A DNA stretch of 64,000 nucleotides, taken from the NCBI GenBank assembly GCA_024236415.1, contig JACKKN010000013.1, forward strand, positions 62,001-126,000. Direction: 5' to 3'. This document shows, one piece after another, positions 36,621-47,800 of the stretch. Under the pieces are notes generated by a model, which was given only the letters and a program-made list of their open reading frames with translations, did not search any database and was not told the DNA's origin. Every line of letters starts with the position of its first letter. Position 1 is the first letter of the stretch. The stretch is from Hyphomicrobiales bacterium. Its GTDB lineage: Bacteria > Pseudomonadota > Alphaproteobacteria > Rhodospirillales > JACKKN01. The translations under genes were made by a program, and so were the position numbers.

Positions 36621-37727
36621 ATGACCACCCCCTTCGCCTTCGCCGACGACCTGGGCCCCGAGAAGATCATCCACCTGTACGACCCGGCCACGGGCCTGAA
36701 GGCCATCGTCGTGGTCGACAACGTGGCCGCCGGGCCGGCCATCGGCGGCACCCGCATGGCCGCCGACGTGACCCTGGAGGAATGCGTCCGCCTGGCCCGG
36801 GCCATGACCCTGAAGAACGCCGCCGCCGGCCTGCGCCACGGCGGCGCCAAGTCGGTGATCGTGGGCGACCCCAGGATGCCGGCGGCGGACAAGGAGCGCA
36901 CCATCCGCGCCTTCGCCAAGGCCATCGCCGACCTGCGCGACTACATCCCCGGCCCCGACATGGGCACCGACGAGACCTGCATGGCCTGGGTCCATGACGT
37001 GACCGGGCGGTCGGTGGGCCTGCCGCCCGAGCTGGGCGGCATCCCGCTGGACCGGATCGGCGCCACCGGGTTCGGCCTGGCCCAGGCCATCGACGCGGCG
37101 CGCGGATTCTGCGGGCTGGAGCTGGACGGCGCCCGGGTGGTGGTCCAGGGATACGGCTCGGTGGGCCGCCACGCGGCGCGGTTCCTGGCCGCCCGGGGCG
37201 CGCGCCTGGTCGCCGTGTCGGACAGCCGCGGCGCCCTGGCGAACCCCGACGGCATCGACCTGGACGCCCTGGACGCCGCCAAGGCCGCCGGCAAGGGCGT
37301 GGCCGACTGCGCCGCCGGCACGCCCCTGGCCGCCGACGACCTGGTGGCGGTGGACTGCGAGGTCTGGATCCCCGCCGCCCGGCCCGACGTGATCCACGGC
37401 GACAACGTGGACCGCCTGCGCGCCCGCCTGGTGGCCGAGGGCGCCAACATTCCGGCCACGGCCGGGGCCGAGCGCCGCCTGCACGAACGCGGCATCCTGG
37501 TGCTGCCCGACTTCATCGCCAACGCCGGCGGCGTCATCTGCGCCGCCGTGGAATACGCCGGCGGCACCCGGGCCGACGCCTTCGCCGTGATCGAGGAGAA
37601 GATCCGCGGCAACACCCGCGCCGTGCTGGAGGACGCCGCCGCCCGCGCCGTGCCGCCGCGCCAGGCCGCCGACGACCTGGCGGCCGCCCGCGTGCGCCGC
37701 GCCATGGCCTACCGCAAGACCTATTGA
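36621..37727 (+). CDS. Glu/Leu/Phe/Val dehydrogenase, leucine-dehydrogenase-like
   Basis: A 368-residue NAD-dependent amino acid dehydrogenase. It has the catalytic Lys segment GLRHGGAKSVIVGDP (~residue 80), GPDMGTDETCMAWVHD (~residue 115), and the nucleotide-binding VVQGYGSVGRHAARFLAARG (~residue 175). The length and HGGAKSVI motif fit the leucine/valine/phenylalanine group rather than hexameric glutamate dehydrogenases (~450 residues). GGGAGGA precedes ATG 36621, 16 bp after E2. It would deaminate a branched-chain amino acid to the 2-oxoacid consumed by the adjacent E1/E2 complex; direct substrate evidence is lacking. Confidence 0.9.
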   Translation: MTTPFAFADDLGPEKIIHLYDPATGLKAIVVVDNVAAGPAIGGTRMAADVTLEECVRLARAMTLKNAAAGLRHGGAKSVIVGDPRMPAADKERTIRAFAKAIADLRDYIPGPDMGTDETCMAWVHDVTGRSVGLPPELGGIPLDRIGATGFGLAQAIDAARGFCGLELDGARVVVQGYGSVGRHAARFLAARGARLVAVSDSRGALANPDGIDLDALDAAKAAGKGVADCAAGTPLAADDLVAVDCEVWIPAARPDVIHGDNVDRLRARLVAEGANIPATAGAERRLHERGILVLPDFIANAGGVICAAVEYAGGTRADAFAVIEEKIRGNTRAVLEDAAARAVPPRQAADDLAAARVRRAMAYRKTY

Positions 37728-37728
37728 C

Positions 37729-37751
37729 GGCCCGGGCTGATTGCCTGGGCC
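37729..37751 (+). terminator. GC-rich hairpin after the leucine-dehydrogenase-like gene
   Basis: GGCCCGGGC (37729-37737), TGATT loop, GCCTGGGCC (37743-37751): a 9-bp stem with one G-U pair, starting 1 bp after the stop codon. No T-run follows, so termination would be imperfect or Rho-assisted. Confidence 0.4.
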
Positions 37752-37820
37752 GATCGTCCCGGGCTGGCCGCCTGATCCGCCCGCCCGGGGGCCCCGCTGG
37801 CGGCCGATTTCCATGGGCTA

Positions 37821-37843
37821 TTTGATCGATAAATTCGATCAAA
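37821..37843. promoter_or_regulatory. AT-rich palindrome upstream of the peroxiredoxin gene
   Basis: TTTGATCGA (37821-37829) and TCGATCAAA (37835-37843) are exact inverted repeats separated by TAAAT, in a strikingly AT-rich pocket (37815-37910) of an otherwise GC-rich region. A TAATAT at 37900-37905 could be the -10 of the peroxiredoxin promoter. The palindrome is a likely operator; it does not match the OxyR tetranucleotide pattern, and the regulator is not identified. Confidence 0.5.
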
Positions 37844-37988
37844 TAAATCTTAATTATCGCCTTTTGGAATTTATCGGGATCGGCTAAATTAGCATCATCT
37901 AATATACAGACCGCCGGCCAGACACCCCCGGAATCCTCCGACCGCCGAACCGGTGCCCTTCCAACCACAACACAAGGAGTCAAGATCA

Positions 37989-38636
37989 ATGACCGACACC
38001 CAGACCGCCCCGTCCATGCCGCGCCTGAACGAGCGGGCCCCCGACTTCGAGGCGCCGACCACCCACGGCGTCAGAAAGCTGGACGACTACAAGGGCAAGT
38101 GGCTGGTGCTTTTCTCGCACCCGGCCGACTTCACCCCCGTCTGCACCACCGAGTTCATGGCCTTCGCCCGCGCCGCGGACGACTTCAAGGCCCTGAACAC
38201 CGAGCTGCTGGGCCTGTCCATCGACAGCACCTTCTCGCACATCGCCTGGGAGACCAACATCCGCGAGAAGTTCGGGGTCGAGATCACCTTCCCCATCATC
38301 GCCGACCTGAGCATGAAGGTGGCCAACGCCTACGGCATGATCCAGCCGGGCGCGTCGGACACCTCGGCGGTGCGGGCGACCTTCATCATCGACCCCAACG
38401 GCGTGCTGCGGGCCATGGTCTACTACCCCATGTCCAACGGCCGCTCGATCCCCGAGTTCCTGCGCCTGGTCAAGGCGCTGCAGACCTCGACCGAGCACGG
38501 GGTGGCGACGCCCGAGGGCTGGCAGCCCGGCGACAAGGTGATCGTGCCGCCCCCGGCCACGGCCGCCGAGGCCGCCCAGCGCATGGCCGAGGGCTACGAG
38601 TGCACCGACTGGTACTTCTGCACCAGGAGCCTCTGA
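37989..38636 (+). CDS. Peroxiredoxin, Prx6/AhpC-TSA type
   Basis: A 215-residue thiol peroxidase. The peroxidatic Cys lies in PADFTPVCTTEF (~residue 50), with Arg in the SAVRATFIIDPNGVLRAMVYY strand region. The C-terminal extension ends ECTDWYFCTRSL, matching the CxxDWxFC tail of the Prx6 subfamily in which extra Cys residues can act as resolving thiols. ATG 37989 is chosen for AAGGAG about 9 nt upstream; an in-frame extension to 37953 has no domain support. It has its own AT-rich upstream region and a strong terminator, so it is probably monocistronic and stress-regulated. Confidence 0.95.
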   Translation: MTDTQTAPSMPRLNERAPDFEAPTTHGVRKLDDYKGKWLVLFSHPADFTPVCTTEFMAFARAADDFKALNTELLGLSIDSTFSHIAWETNIREKFGVEITFPIIADLSMKVANAYGMIQPGASDTSAVRATFIIDPNGVLRAMVYYPMSNGRSIPEFLRLVKALQTSTEHGVATPEGWQPGDKVIVPPPATAAEAAQRMAEGYECTDWYFCTRSL

Positions 38637-38668
38637 CCAACCGGCGGCCGCCGCCGCCCGACGAGCAA

Positions 38669-38696
38669 CGGGAACGCCCCCGGGCGTTCCCGTTTT
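38669..38696 (+). terminator. Rho-independent terminator of the peroxiredoxin gene
   Basis: CGGGAACGCC (38669-38678), 4-nt loop, GGCGTTCCCG (38683-38692), then TTTT: a perfect 10-bp stem with a short T-run, 33 bp after the stop codon. Confidence 0.8.
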
Positions 38697-38738
38697 CGCG
38701 CCTTCGGCCCGCGGCGCTGGCTTCGGACCGGGATCGGG

Positions 38739-38747
38739 TGGTATAAT
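38739..38747 (+). promoter_or_regulatory. Extended -10 promoter of the second giant gene
   Basis: TGGTATAAT is a perfect extended -10 element, 77 bp upstream of the ATG and 43 bp after the preceding terminator. No convincing -35 is visible. Confidence 0.65.
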
Positions 38748-38824
38748 ACACGTTCATCGCGTGAAATGGAGAACCCTGCTCCCGGTCCACGCACCAAACA
38801 CCGCGCATCGATGGGGACGAGGAG

Positions 38825-41800
38825 ATGCCGGTTTCGGTCAATCGAGTCGTTTGGTTCCTGGCGGTTCTCGTGGCCTGGACCCTGCCCGCGGCGGCGGACA
38901 CGGTCCTGGTACCCGACCGGCCGCGGGTGGCGGTGGGTGACACCGTCGGGATCACCCTGCGCGCCGACGGCCTGCCCACGGGGGTGCGCTGGCTGGTCAC
39001 CCGCGAATTGCAACTGGTGGGGTCCAACGATTCGCGCGCCCTGGTCAAGGGGGTCGCGCCCGGCGCCGGCCGGGTCCTGGCCGACGTGGGCGGCGCCCTG
39101 GTGCAGGCCGACATCACCGTCACCGCCAAGGACGACAAGGACTCCGACACCGGTCTCAGCGGCCCCGAGCTGCAGCGCCTGACATCGACCCAGCGCACCA
39201 TGGCGCAATGGATGTACGAGGCCCGCCGCGCCCTGGCCGGCGGCGAGCCCGAGGGCGCGGTGGCCAAGCGGTTCTTCGACAAGGTGGCGACCCTGGGCCT
39301 GGACGCCCCTATGGTCGAGCTCAACCGCCTGAAGACCCGCCTGACCGAGGTCGGCTTGGCCGACGCCGCCCTGGGCGACAAGTTCGGCGGCGGCGGCACG
39401 CCGGTGGAGAAGGCCCTGCTGGTGCACCGCCGCCAGGTGACCCTGGAGGCCATCCGCGGCGCCGTGCGCCGGGTCGCCGGGCGCTTCGGCAGCGATGCCG
39501 TGGGCTCGGTGTTCCTGGCCAAGATCGGCAAGTGGGCGGTGCAGAACCCGGAGATGTTCGTGCTGGCCGGCGACATCGACTTCTCCTTCGTCGGTGCCCG
39601 GCCCGAGGTCATCCTGGCCCTGCGCGACGCCTTCGCCGACATCATCAAGACCGCCACCGGGCTGGACATGGTGGCCATCGATTCGGTGGCCACGGCGCAC
39701 GGCTTCGCCGAGCTGATGGTGTACATGGGCATCCAGGGGCGCAAGTTCGCCGACGACGCCATGATGGCCATGGACCACGGCGTCGAGCGCATCGACTTCG
39801 CCAACCCGGACTCCGTGGGCACCGACGGGGCCGAGGCCGTCAGCGGTCGCCAGGCCCTGATGGAGACGGTGCTGGAGCAGGCGGCGCTGCGGTACCGCGA
39901 CAGCCCCCACGAGGCCACCAGCCGCGACCTGGCGGCGCGCCTGGAAAGCACCTGGAACGACCGCCGCGGCCAGACCGTCGAGCCCATGCTGTCCATGGAA
40001 ATGGTGCGCCACCTGCAGAAGGACATCGTCGCCAACGTGGACGTGTTCACGGCCCTCGACGTGGTCAAGAAGGGGTCCAAGTACCTGCGCCGCAGCAACG
40101 ACCAGATCACCGGCGACCTGGGCCTGGGCGCCGCCGACCCGGCCTGGGCCGAGTTCGCCCGCCAGGTGGACGAGATGGCCAAGACCGCCACCGGGTCGGA
40201 CATGGCCCGCTTCATCCACGACGGGCTGGCCCGGCTGGGCGCGCCGGGCCTGTTCGAGATGCGCGTCGTCGACGGCCGCGCCGAGCTGGACGTGGCGCCG
40301 GGCGGCGCCGAGGCGTTCCTGGCCAAGGTCCAGGAGATGATCTGGAAGAACGTCAGCAACGGCCTGGACACCCGCATCGCCGGCCTGACCGACGCCTTCA
40401 ACGTGCGCGGCGCCGCCGCCGGGCCGGGCACCCCCGACGACCTGCGGCCCGAGCGCCTGGCCGACACCCTGCGCATGCTGGCCGCCGGGCTGGAGGCCAT
40501 GAAGGCCGACGCCACCCCGGTCCCGGTGGACATCCTGCGCAAGGTCTCGGCCCTGACCAAGCTGATCGAGGGCCACGCCGGCCAGCGCGCCTTCGCCCTG
40601 CCCCCGGCCGAACTGGAGAAGATCCGCGAGCTGCTGCAGGACGCGGCCGCCCACAACGACGCCCTGCTGCTGCGCATGGGCGCCGTGGTCGGCCACATCG
40701 ACACCTGGCTGGTGCGCAACTACGACGCCCTGGCGCGCAAGGCCCCGGCGGGCACGGCCCTGACCCTGGCCGACGCCAAGATCGACGCCCTGAACTCGGT
40801 CCTGGACATCCTGGACGACACCACCCTGGGCGCCCTGCGCGACCGCGGCGTGATCGCCCTGGACCTGGGCACCGACCCGGCCACGGGCAAGCGCCGCGCC
40901 ATCGTCGCCAGCTTCCCGCGCATCGCCGCCATCAACCAGCGCCTGAACCAGAGCATCCTGGGCCGGCTGGGCAACAACACCGCCTTCAAGGCCTTCAACC
41001 TGGCGCAGGAGTGCGACGCCTACTACGCCGCCCTGACCCAGGCGGCGACCCCGGGCGAGGCCCTGCAGAACCTGTCGGCCGAGATCTTCCGCCGCCGCGT
41101 GCCCGGGGGCGGCGCCGCCGAGGCCCTGTACATGGGCAACTACCTGCGCGCCGGGGTCGAGGTGGTGTACATGATCTTCCCGCCCCTGGCCGTGCCCGAG
41201 GGGCTGTACGGCCTGGCCCAGTCCATGTACGACGCCGGCTACCGGGCCTGGTGGAACGCCGAGCTGGAGCTGCTGATCGACGGCCTGTACGCCGAGGCGG
41301 TCTTCGTCGACGGCGAGGACGGCGCGCCGCACCTGCGCAGCGTGGTCTACAACGGCAACCTCTATGCCCGCGACGAGCTGTTGCAGGCCCGCGCCTTCCT
41401 GCTGGACGAGGGCCTGGACCAGACCCTGGCCAACAACCTGCGCCAGGCGGACCCCTTCCTGCAGACCCTGGAGGAGTTGCAGAAGCACGGCGCCGCCGGC
41501 GAGAAGGTGGTCGCCCACTTCCAGAAGCAGGCGCGGGAGCGCTGGATCCAGATCAAGCGCGAGTTCGTCCACCACCTGGTCGAGAAGCTGGAGAAGCGCC
41601 GCGCCGCCGAGGTCGCCGAGGCCACCGGCAAGCTGCCGGCCCTGTACGGCGAGCTGATGGCCGCCGCCGACGAACTGGCCATCCGCGACCAGGTGGAGGC
41701 GGCCCTGGCCGAGGAGTGGGACACCGGCGGCCTGACCGATTTCGGCAACCGCCTGCGCAACGCCTGGCGCACCGGGGTGTGGGGCGGCCCGCGCACCGAG

Positions 41801-44800
41801 TCCGAGTCCACCCGGGGCGCCGTCATCATCATGCGCATGCGCGAGGCCTACCGCACCGTCCTGGCCGCCCGCGACGCCCTGGAGGCGGACGCGGCCGGCA
41901 TCGCCAACCGCTATGGCCTGCCGACGCAGCCGCGCGAGCAGCACGGACAGCGCCTGCTGACCGGCATCGTGTTCCTGAACGGCCACGACGACCACGACCT
42001 GGCCGCCATCAGGCCCTGGAAGGGCGCCGTCGGGCGCATCACGGCGGCGGTGGAGCAGGAGTTGGGCGCCATCAAGACCCAGTACGGCGCCAAGCCGGAC
42101 CTGGATTCCGACCTGGACCGGCGCACCGCCGGCTGGATCGCCGTCGAGGACCTGTGGCTGCGGGCCCTGAAGACCATGAAGGTGCCCGCCGTCTCGGCCG
42201 CCAGCTTCCGCCGCGCCGCCGAGACCCGCCAGGCCAGCCGCGACAAGCTGGTGCGCGAGTTCCGCGCCCGCTACGCCGGGGCCACCGGCACCGCCTCGGT
42301 GCGGGTGCTGGAGGAGGCGGACGGCGCCCCGCCCATCGCCACGGCGGCGGTGACGCTGCGGGTGGGCGACGAGGCGCGCCGCGCCGATCACCGCGGCGGC
42401 GGCCTGTACGAGCTTTCGGGCCTGGACCCGGGCACCTATCCGGTCGAGGTGCGGGCCGAGGGATTTACCTCGGCTTCGGGGCAGGTGACCGTGCCCGACC
42501 CGGACGCCGCCGCGGCCCCGGCCGTGCCGACCCTGCGCCTGCGCCGCCTGGGCGGCGACAACCTGCTGGTCGAAATCCAGGTCGACCCCGCCGACGGCCG
42601 CATCCGCGACCGCGGCGACGAGGGGGTCGCCCGCCTGGCGGCCCAGGTCACGCCCCTGGCCGACAGCGGGCGCCTGTCCTACCAGTGGGTGGTGGGCGCA
42701 GAGGTCCTGGCCCAGGGCGCGGGGGTGGACGCCATCGACTTCCGCGGCGAGGGCCGGGCCGGGCAGACCGTAACCGTGGACCTGGTGGTGGTCGACGAGA
42801 AGGGCCGCGAGGGCCGGGCCCAGGCGCAGGTGACCGTGACCTCCATCGATCCCCTGGTGGTGACCCTGGCGCCGCACCGCGCCGAGATCGGCGACGACGA
42901 GAGCGAGACCCTGGAAGTGACCGCGCCCCTGGACCCGGGGGTCACCTACCGCTGGCAGGTCCGCGACGGGGCACGGGTGCTGGTGGACAAGGAATGGGAC
43001 CGCCGGTTCGTCATCAACGGCCCCGAATACGCCGGGCGGGAACTGACCGTGACCGTCGACGCGACCGCGCCGGACGGCCGCGCCGGGCGGACGGAAACCA
43101 GGATCAAGGTGCGCGGCCCCGCCGTGGCCTCGGACGAGCCCGACAAGGACGACGGCGGCGCCCAGCGGCCGGGCCGGCGCAAGTCGTCGGCGTCGGACGG
43201 CCCGGACACCGCGGCCATCGCCGCCGCCCTGGCGGCGGGGGACTGGCGGGCGCTGTCGGACATGCAGGACAAGGAGCAGTCGCGCGAGGACCGGTTCGAC
43301 GACGTGGCCGCCTACGAGGCGCGCCTGAAGCCCATCTTCGACGCCCTGGAAACTTTGAAGCAGGAGCGCCTGGCCTGGGCCCTGGCGTGGAAGGACTACG
43401 TGAACGCCCTGGAGGGGGCGGATTGGACGGCCTGGAAGGCCGTGCTGGCGGCGGTCGAGAAGAAACGCACCGAGGTGGCCCTGGCCTGCGGCGAGAAATG
43501 CCCGGACCGCGACGATCCCTGCCGCGAGGCCTGCGTCGACAAGAGCTACGAGTTCTCGGAAGCCTGCATCGGCGATCTGGACGACCGCGCCCTGGCCGAG
43601 CGGCAGTTGATCCGCCGCGCCCAGAAGGAGGTCCACGACCGGGTGCTGACCCTGGAATCCGCCGGCTACCGCAGCTATCGCCACTGGTTCGAGGACGCCG
43701 AGGACATCGCCGAAACCTACGCCCTGCCCTTCCCCTACCCCGACCCGGTGGTGCCGCGCCTGGACTACCGCGTGGACTGCGCCACCGTCGACCTGCCCAC
43801 GGCGCAGAAGAAGAAGGGCGACCTGACCGTGCGTGTCCAGGGCCCGGCCGGCAACGTGGCCCTGGGCCAGGCGGTCAGCCTGACCGCCACCGTGCAGGGC
43901 GGCAAGGCGCCCTATGCCTTCGCCTGGGCCGGCGCCGCCGGCACCGGCGCCACGGCCACGGCCACGGTCACGCGACCCGGCGCGCTGGAGGTGGTGGTGA
44001 CCGTCGCCGACGCCGCCGGCAAGCGTGGCGAGGGGCGCCTGACCCTGCGCACGGCCGGCGGCCGGTGGCAGGTGGCGGGCGCCGCGGCCCAGGTGCCCTA
44101 CGGCGGCACGGCGAACCTGGCCGTGCAGGGGCCGGACCTTGACGGCGGCGACCTGCGCGTGGTCTGGCAGGCGTCGCCCGAGCTGGCCTTCGCCCGGCCC
44201 ACCAGCGGCCCGGCCGGCACCGCGGTGACCTGGGACCGGGTCGGCGAGGTCAAGCTGTGGTGCGAGATCCAGAAGCGCGACGGCGGCGCCTACGCCACCC
44301 TGGGCGAGTGCGACCAGGTCACGGTCCAGGTGGCGGCGCCCGCCTTCACCCTGGCCTTCGACCCGCCCGACGGCGCCGGATTCGTCGGCCAGGACGTGCG
44401 CGTCCTGGTGGTCGCCGAGCCGCCGGTGCCCGACGAGCTGCTCGACTTCCGCTGGATCAGCCCCGAATCCGCCAACCGCCTGGAAATCACGCCCAACGCC
44501 GGCGAGATCGCCTTCCGCCTGCGCGGTACCGACCCCACGGCCCTGCGCGTGCTGGCCCGGGTGCCGGCGCACGGCGACGAGATCGCCCAGGTGGAGGGCA
44601 CCTATACCGGCCGGTCCTACACCGTCCAGGCCCGGGTGCGGCCACCGGCGAACCCGCCCATGGCGTGGGACGCCGCGACCGGCGGCCTGAAACCGGCGCC
44701 GCCGGGGGCCCACGCCGTCCACGACCGCATCTCGCTGACCGCCGAGCTGAGCGGCGGGCCGCCGCCGGCCACGGTGCGCTGGACCTGGACCGTCAACCCC

Positions 44801-47800
44801 GGCACCACCCTGGGCAACGCCCAGGTGCAGAACCCCACGGTGACCCGGTCCGAGGCTGGCACCGTGGAGGCCCAGGTCACCGCCCGCGACGGCGACGGGC
44901 TTGAGCTGGGCCGCGGCCAGGTGACCGTTACCGTGGTCGACCCCTCGCCGCCGACGCCAACGGGCGCGGACGGCGAAATCCGGCGGGTCCAGGCCGACAC
45001 CCTGGCCACCCGCGCCCGCGCCGCCGCCGACGGCGGCGACCTGGCCGCGGCGGCGGCGGCGGTGGACGAGCTGCGGCGCCTGGACCCGGCGGCGGCGCGG
45101 CCGGTGGCCGCCCAGGTGGCGGCCAAGGCGTCGGACCGGGGCTGGCAGGCCGTGCGCGACCGCGACTTCCCGGCCGCCCTCGACGACCTGCGCCTGGCCC
45201 GCGACCTGGCCCCCGACAACGGTATCGTGGCGCAACGGCTGGCCGAGGCCGACCGCTTCGCCCCGGCCTGGCCGCGGGTCGAGGCCGAGGCGGCGCGGTT
45301 CGACGGCGAGATCGCCGCCCACAAGGTGTTCACGGCGCAGAAGACCATGCTGCGCATGCAGGACCTGCAGCACGACATGCCGGGCGGCATGGCCAATCCC
45401 CTGTCCCGCCGGGTCATGTCCGACTTCAACGCCGCCCTGGCCGACTACAACCGCTTCATCGCCGCCCAGCGCGCCAACCACGACCGCCTGGTGGCGGACG
45501 GCGACTGGGCCGGGGTGCTGGAAAACGCCGCCCAGACGCGGACCTGGGAGCTGTCGCCGGCCGAGGAGCGGAACCTGGCTTCCAGCGAGGCCCTGGCGCG
45601 GGATCGCCTGCGGGACGAGCGCCGGACGGCCCAGGAGCGGGGCCTGCCGCCGGGCAGCCGGTCCCTGGCCAAGGTGACCGGCAACAAGGGCGCCCAGGTG
45701 AACCTGCCCCTGCGCGCCGGCACGGTGGCCAGCCTGTGGATCTGGATCACCCAGCCGTCCGAGGTGACGGCCCGCGGCCACCCGGACAGCGCGCGGATCG
45801 GCGAGGTGCAAGTGTTCGCCGGCGGCCGGACCGTGCAGCCCGGCCGGATCACCGCCGAGTCCGACTACGGGCGCGGCTATTCCGCCGCCCAGGCCGCAGA
45901 CGGGGTCACCGCCTACACCTACCTGAACCGGGGCGCCCGGGGCTGGACCTCGGCCCTCAAGGAGCCGGGCCAGGCGACCTGGCTGCGCCTGGACTTCGAC
46001 CCGCCGGTGCGGCCCGACCGGGTGGTGGTGACCACGGCGCCGTCGCGCCCCTACCAGGTGCACAGCCTGGAGGTCCTGGGCGCCAGCGGGGCCGAGCCCG
46101 TGGCCGAGCCGCCGCCGCAGCCGGCGCGCACGGCGCCGGACATCGCCGGCACCTGGTACGAGGATGCCCCCGGGACGCCGCACGTGGTGCAGGTCAGTCA
46201 GACCGGCGACCGGTTCACGGCCCGCTGCAGCTACCCGTCCGGCGGCGGCACCGCCTCGTGGGTCATGGAGGGTACCATCGACGGCAGGGGCCATCTGGTG
46301 GCCCAGCTGCGCCACGACAACATGCCGCGCAGCCGGCCCGGCGCCTGGCAGGACCGGGACATGCAGCTCGGCGACGACGGCGCAACCCTGACCGGCCGGG
46401 CCAGCTGGTCGGGCGGCGGCCACGCCCTGACCTGGCGCCGCGAGGGGAAAGCGGTGGCGGAACCGGCGAAGCCGCCCCTGCCGCCGGGACCGGCCACCAC
46501 GCCCGCGCCGGACGGCCTGCGCCGCACGGTCGCCCTGTCCCGGGGCTGGGACCAGTTCAACGATCCCCTGGGCCAGGGCAGCGTCACCTGGGGCGCGGTC
46601 ACCCTGTCCAGCGGCGGCATCTTCTTCTCCGCCACCTTCGAACTGCGCGGCGCCCGGCCCAACCACACCTACGTGGCCGGCGTCCATTTCTTCGAACCGC
46701 CCGGCACCCAGGCCGCCGTGGTCGGGTCCTTCGGCGGATACAAGGTCGGGGCGGAACGCTCGCGGATCCGCCGCGAAAGCCGGACCGCCACCACCGTCGG
46801 CGCCTGGGACTTCGGCAAGCTGACCACCGACGGGCGGGGCGATGCCCGGGCCGTGTTCGAATTCCCGGTGCCGGCGCGGGCCTACCACCTGCAGTTCACG
46901 GTCCGCGTCGGTGCCTGCGAGCCGGCGCGCGGCGTCACCTCGGGCTGCGCCACCGTGTTCCGCAGCGGCGGCCACCTGGGCGAGACCCTGGAATCCTTCG
47001 GCGCCGACCTGCCCGCCGACCTGCCCGCCGACGGGGCCAAGACCGCCGAGACTCCGCCACCCTGGGGCGACAAGACGCCGCAGCAGGTGGGCACCTACGA
47101 CGGGCCCGGCATCCGCGTGCGCACGGGCACCTACGGCGGCAACTGCGGCGCCCCCTTCGGCAACGTCACCCGCCACCTGGCCCAGGCCTGCGACGGCAAG
47201 GACCGCTGCGAATACACCATCGACTACAAGGTCATCGGCGACCCCAAGTACGGCTGCGCCAAGGACTACGTGGCCGTCTGGCGCTGCCCCGACGACGACG
47301 TCTGGCACAGCGCCGGCGCCTCGCCCGAGGCCGGCTTCCGCAAGAAGGTGGTGCTGGAATGCGCCGCGGCGGCCGCCGCCGCCACCACCGCCGGTGGCGA
47401 CGGCAAGGCGGCGCCCGCCGTGTCCGCGGGCCGCACGGCCGCCCTGACCCGGGGCTGGGACCTGTTCGACGAGCCCCTGGCCCAGGGCGCCGTCACCTGG
47501 CGCGCGGCCACCCAGGCGGGCGGCGGGATCCGCTTCTCGGCCACCCTGGAGCTACGCGGCGCCCGGCCCAACCACGCCTACGTGGCCGGCGTCCACTTCT
47601 TCGAGCCGTCCGGCGCCCAGGCCGCCGTGGTCGAATCCTTCGGCGGATACAAGGTGGGGGCGAAACGCTCGCGGGTCACCCGCGACAAGCGGTCGGCGAC
47701 GACCGTCGGCGCCTGGGACTTCGGCAAGCTGGCCACCGATGCCCAGGGCAACGCCCGGGCCGCCTTCGATTTCACCGTGCCGGCGCGGGCCTACCACCTG

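Noticed and set aside
38594..47308. Long minus-strand open frame opposite the second giant gene
   Set aside because: Same antisense artefact; low-complexity composition and no family motifs.
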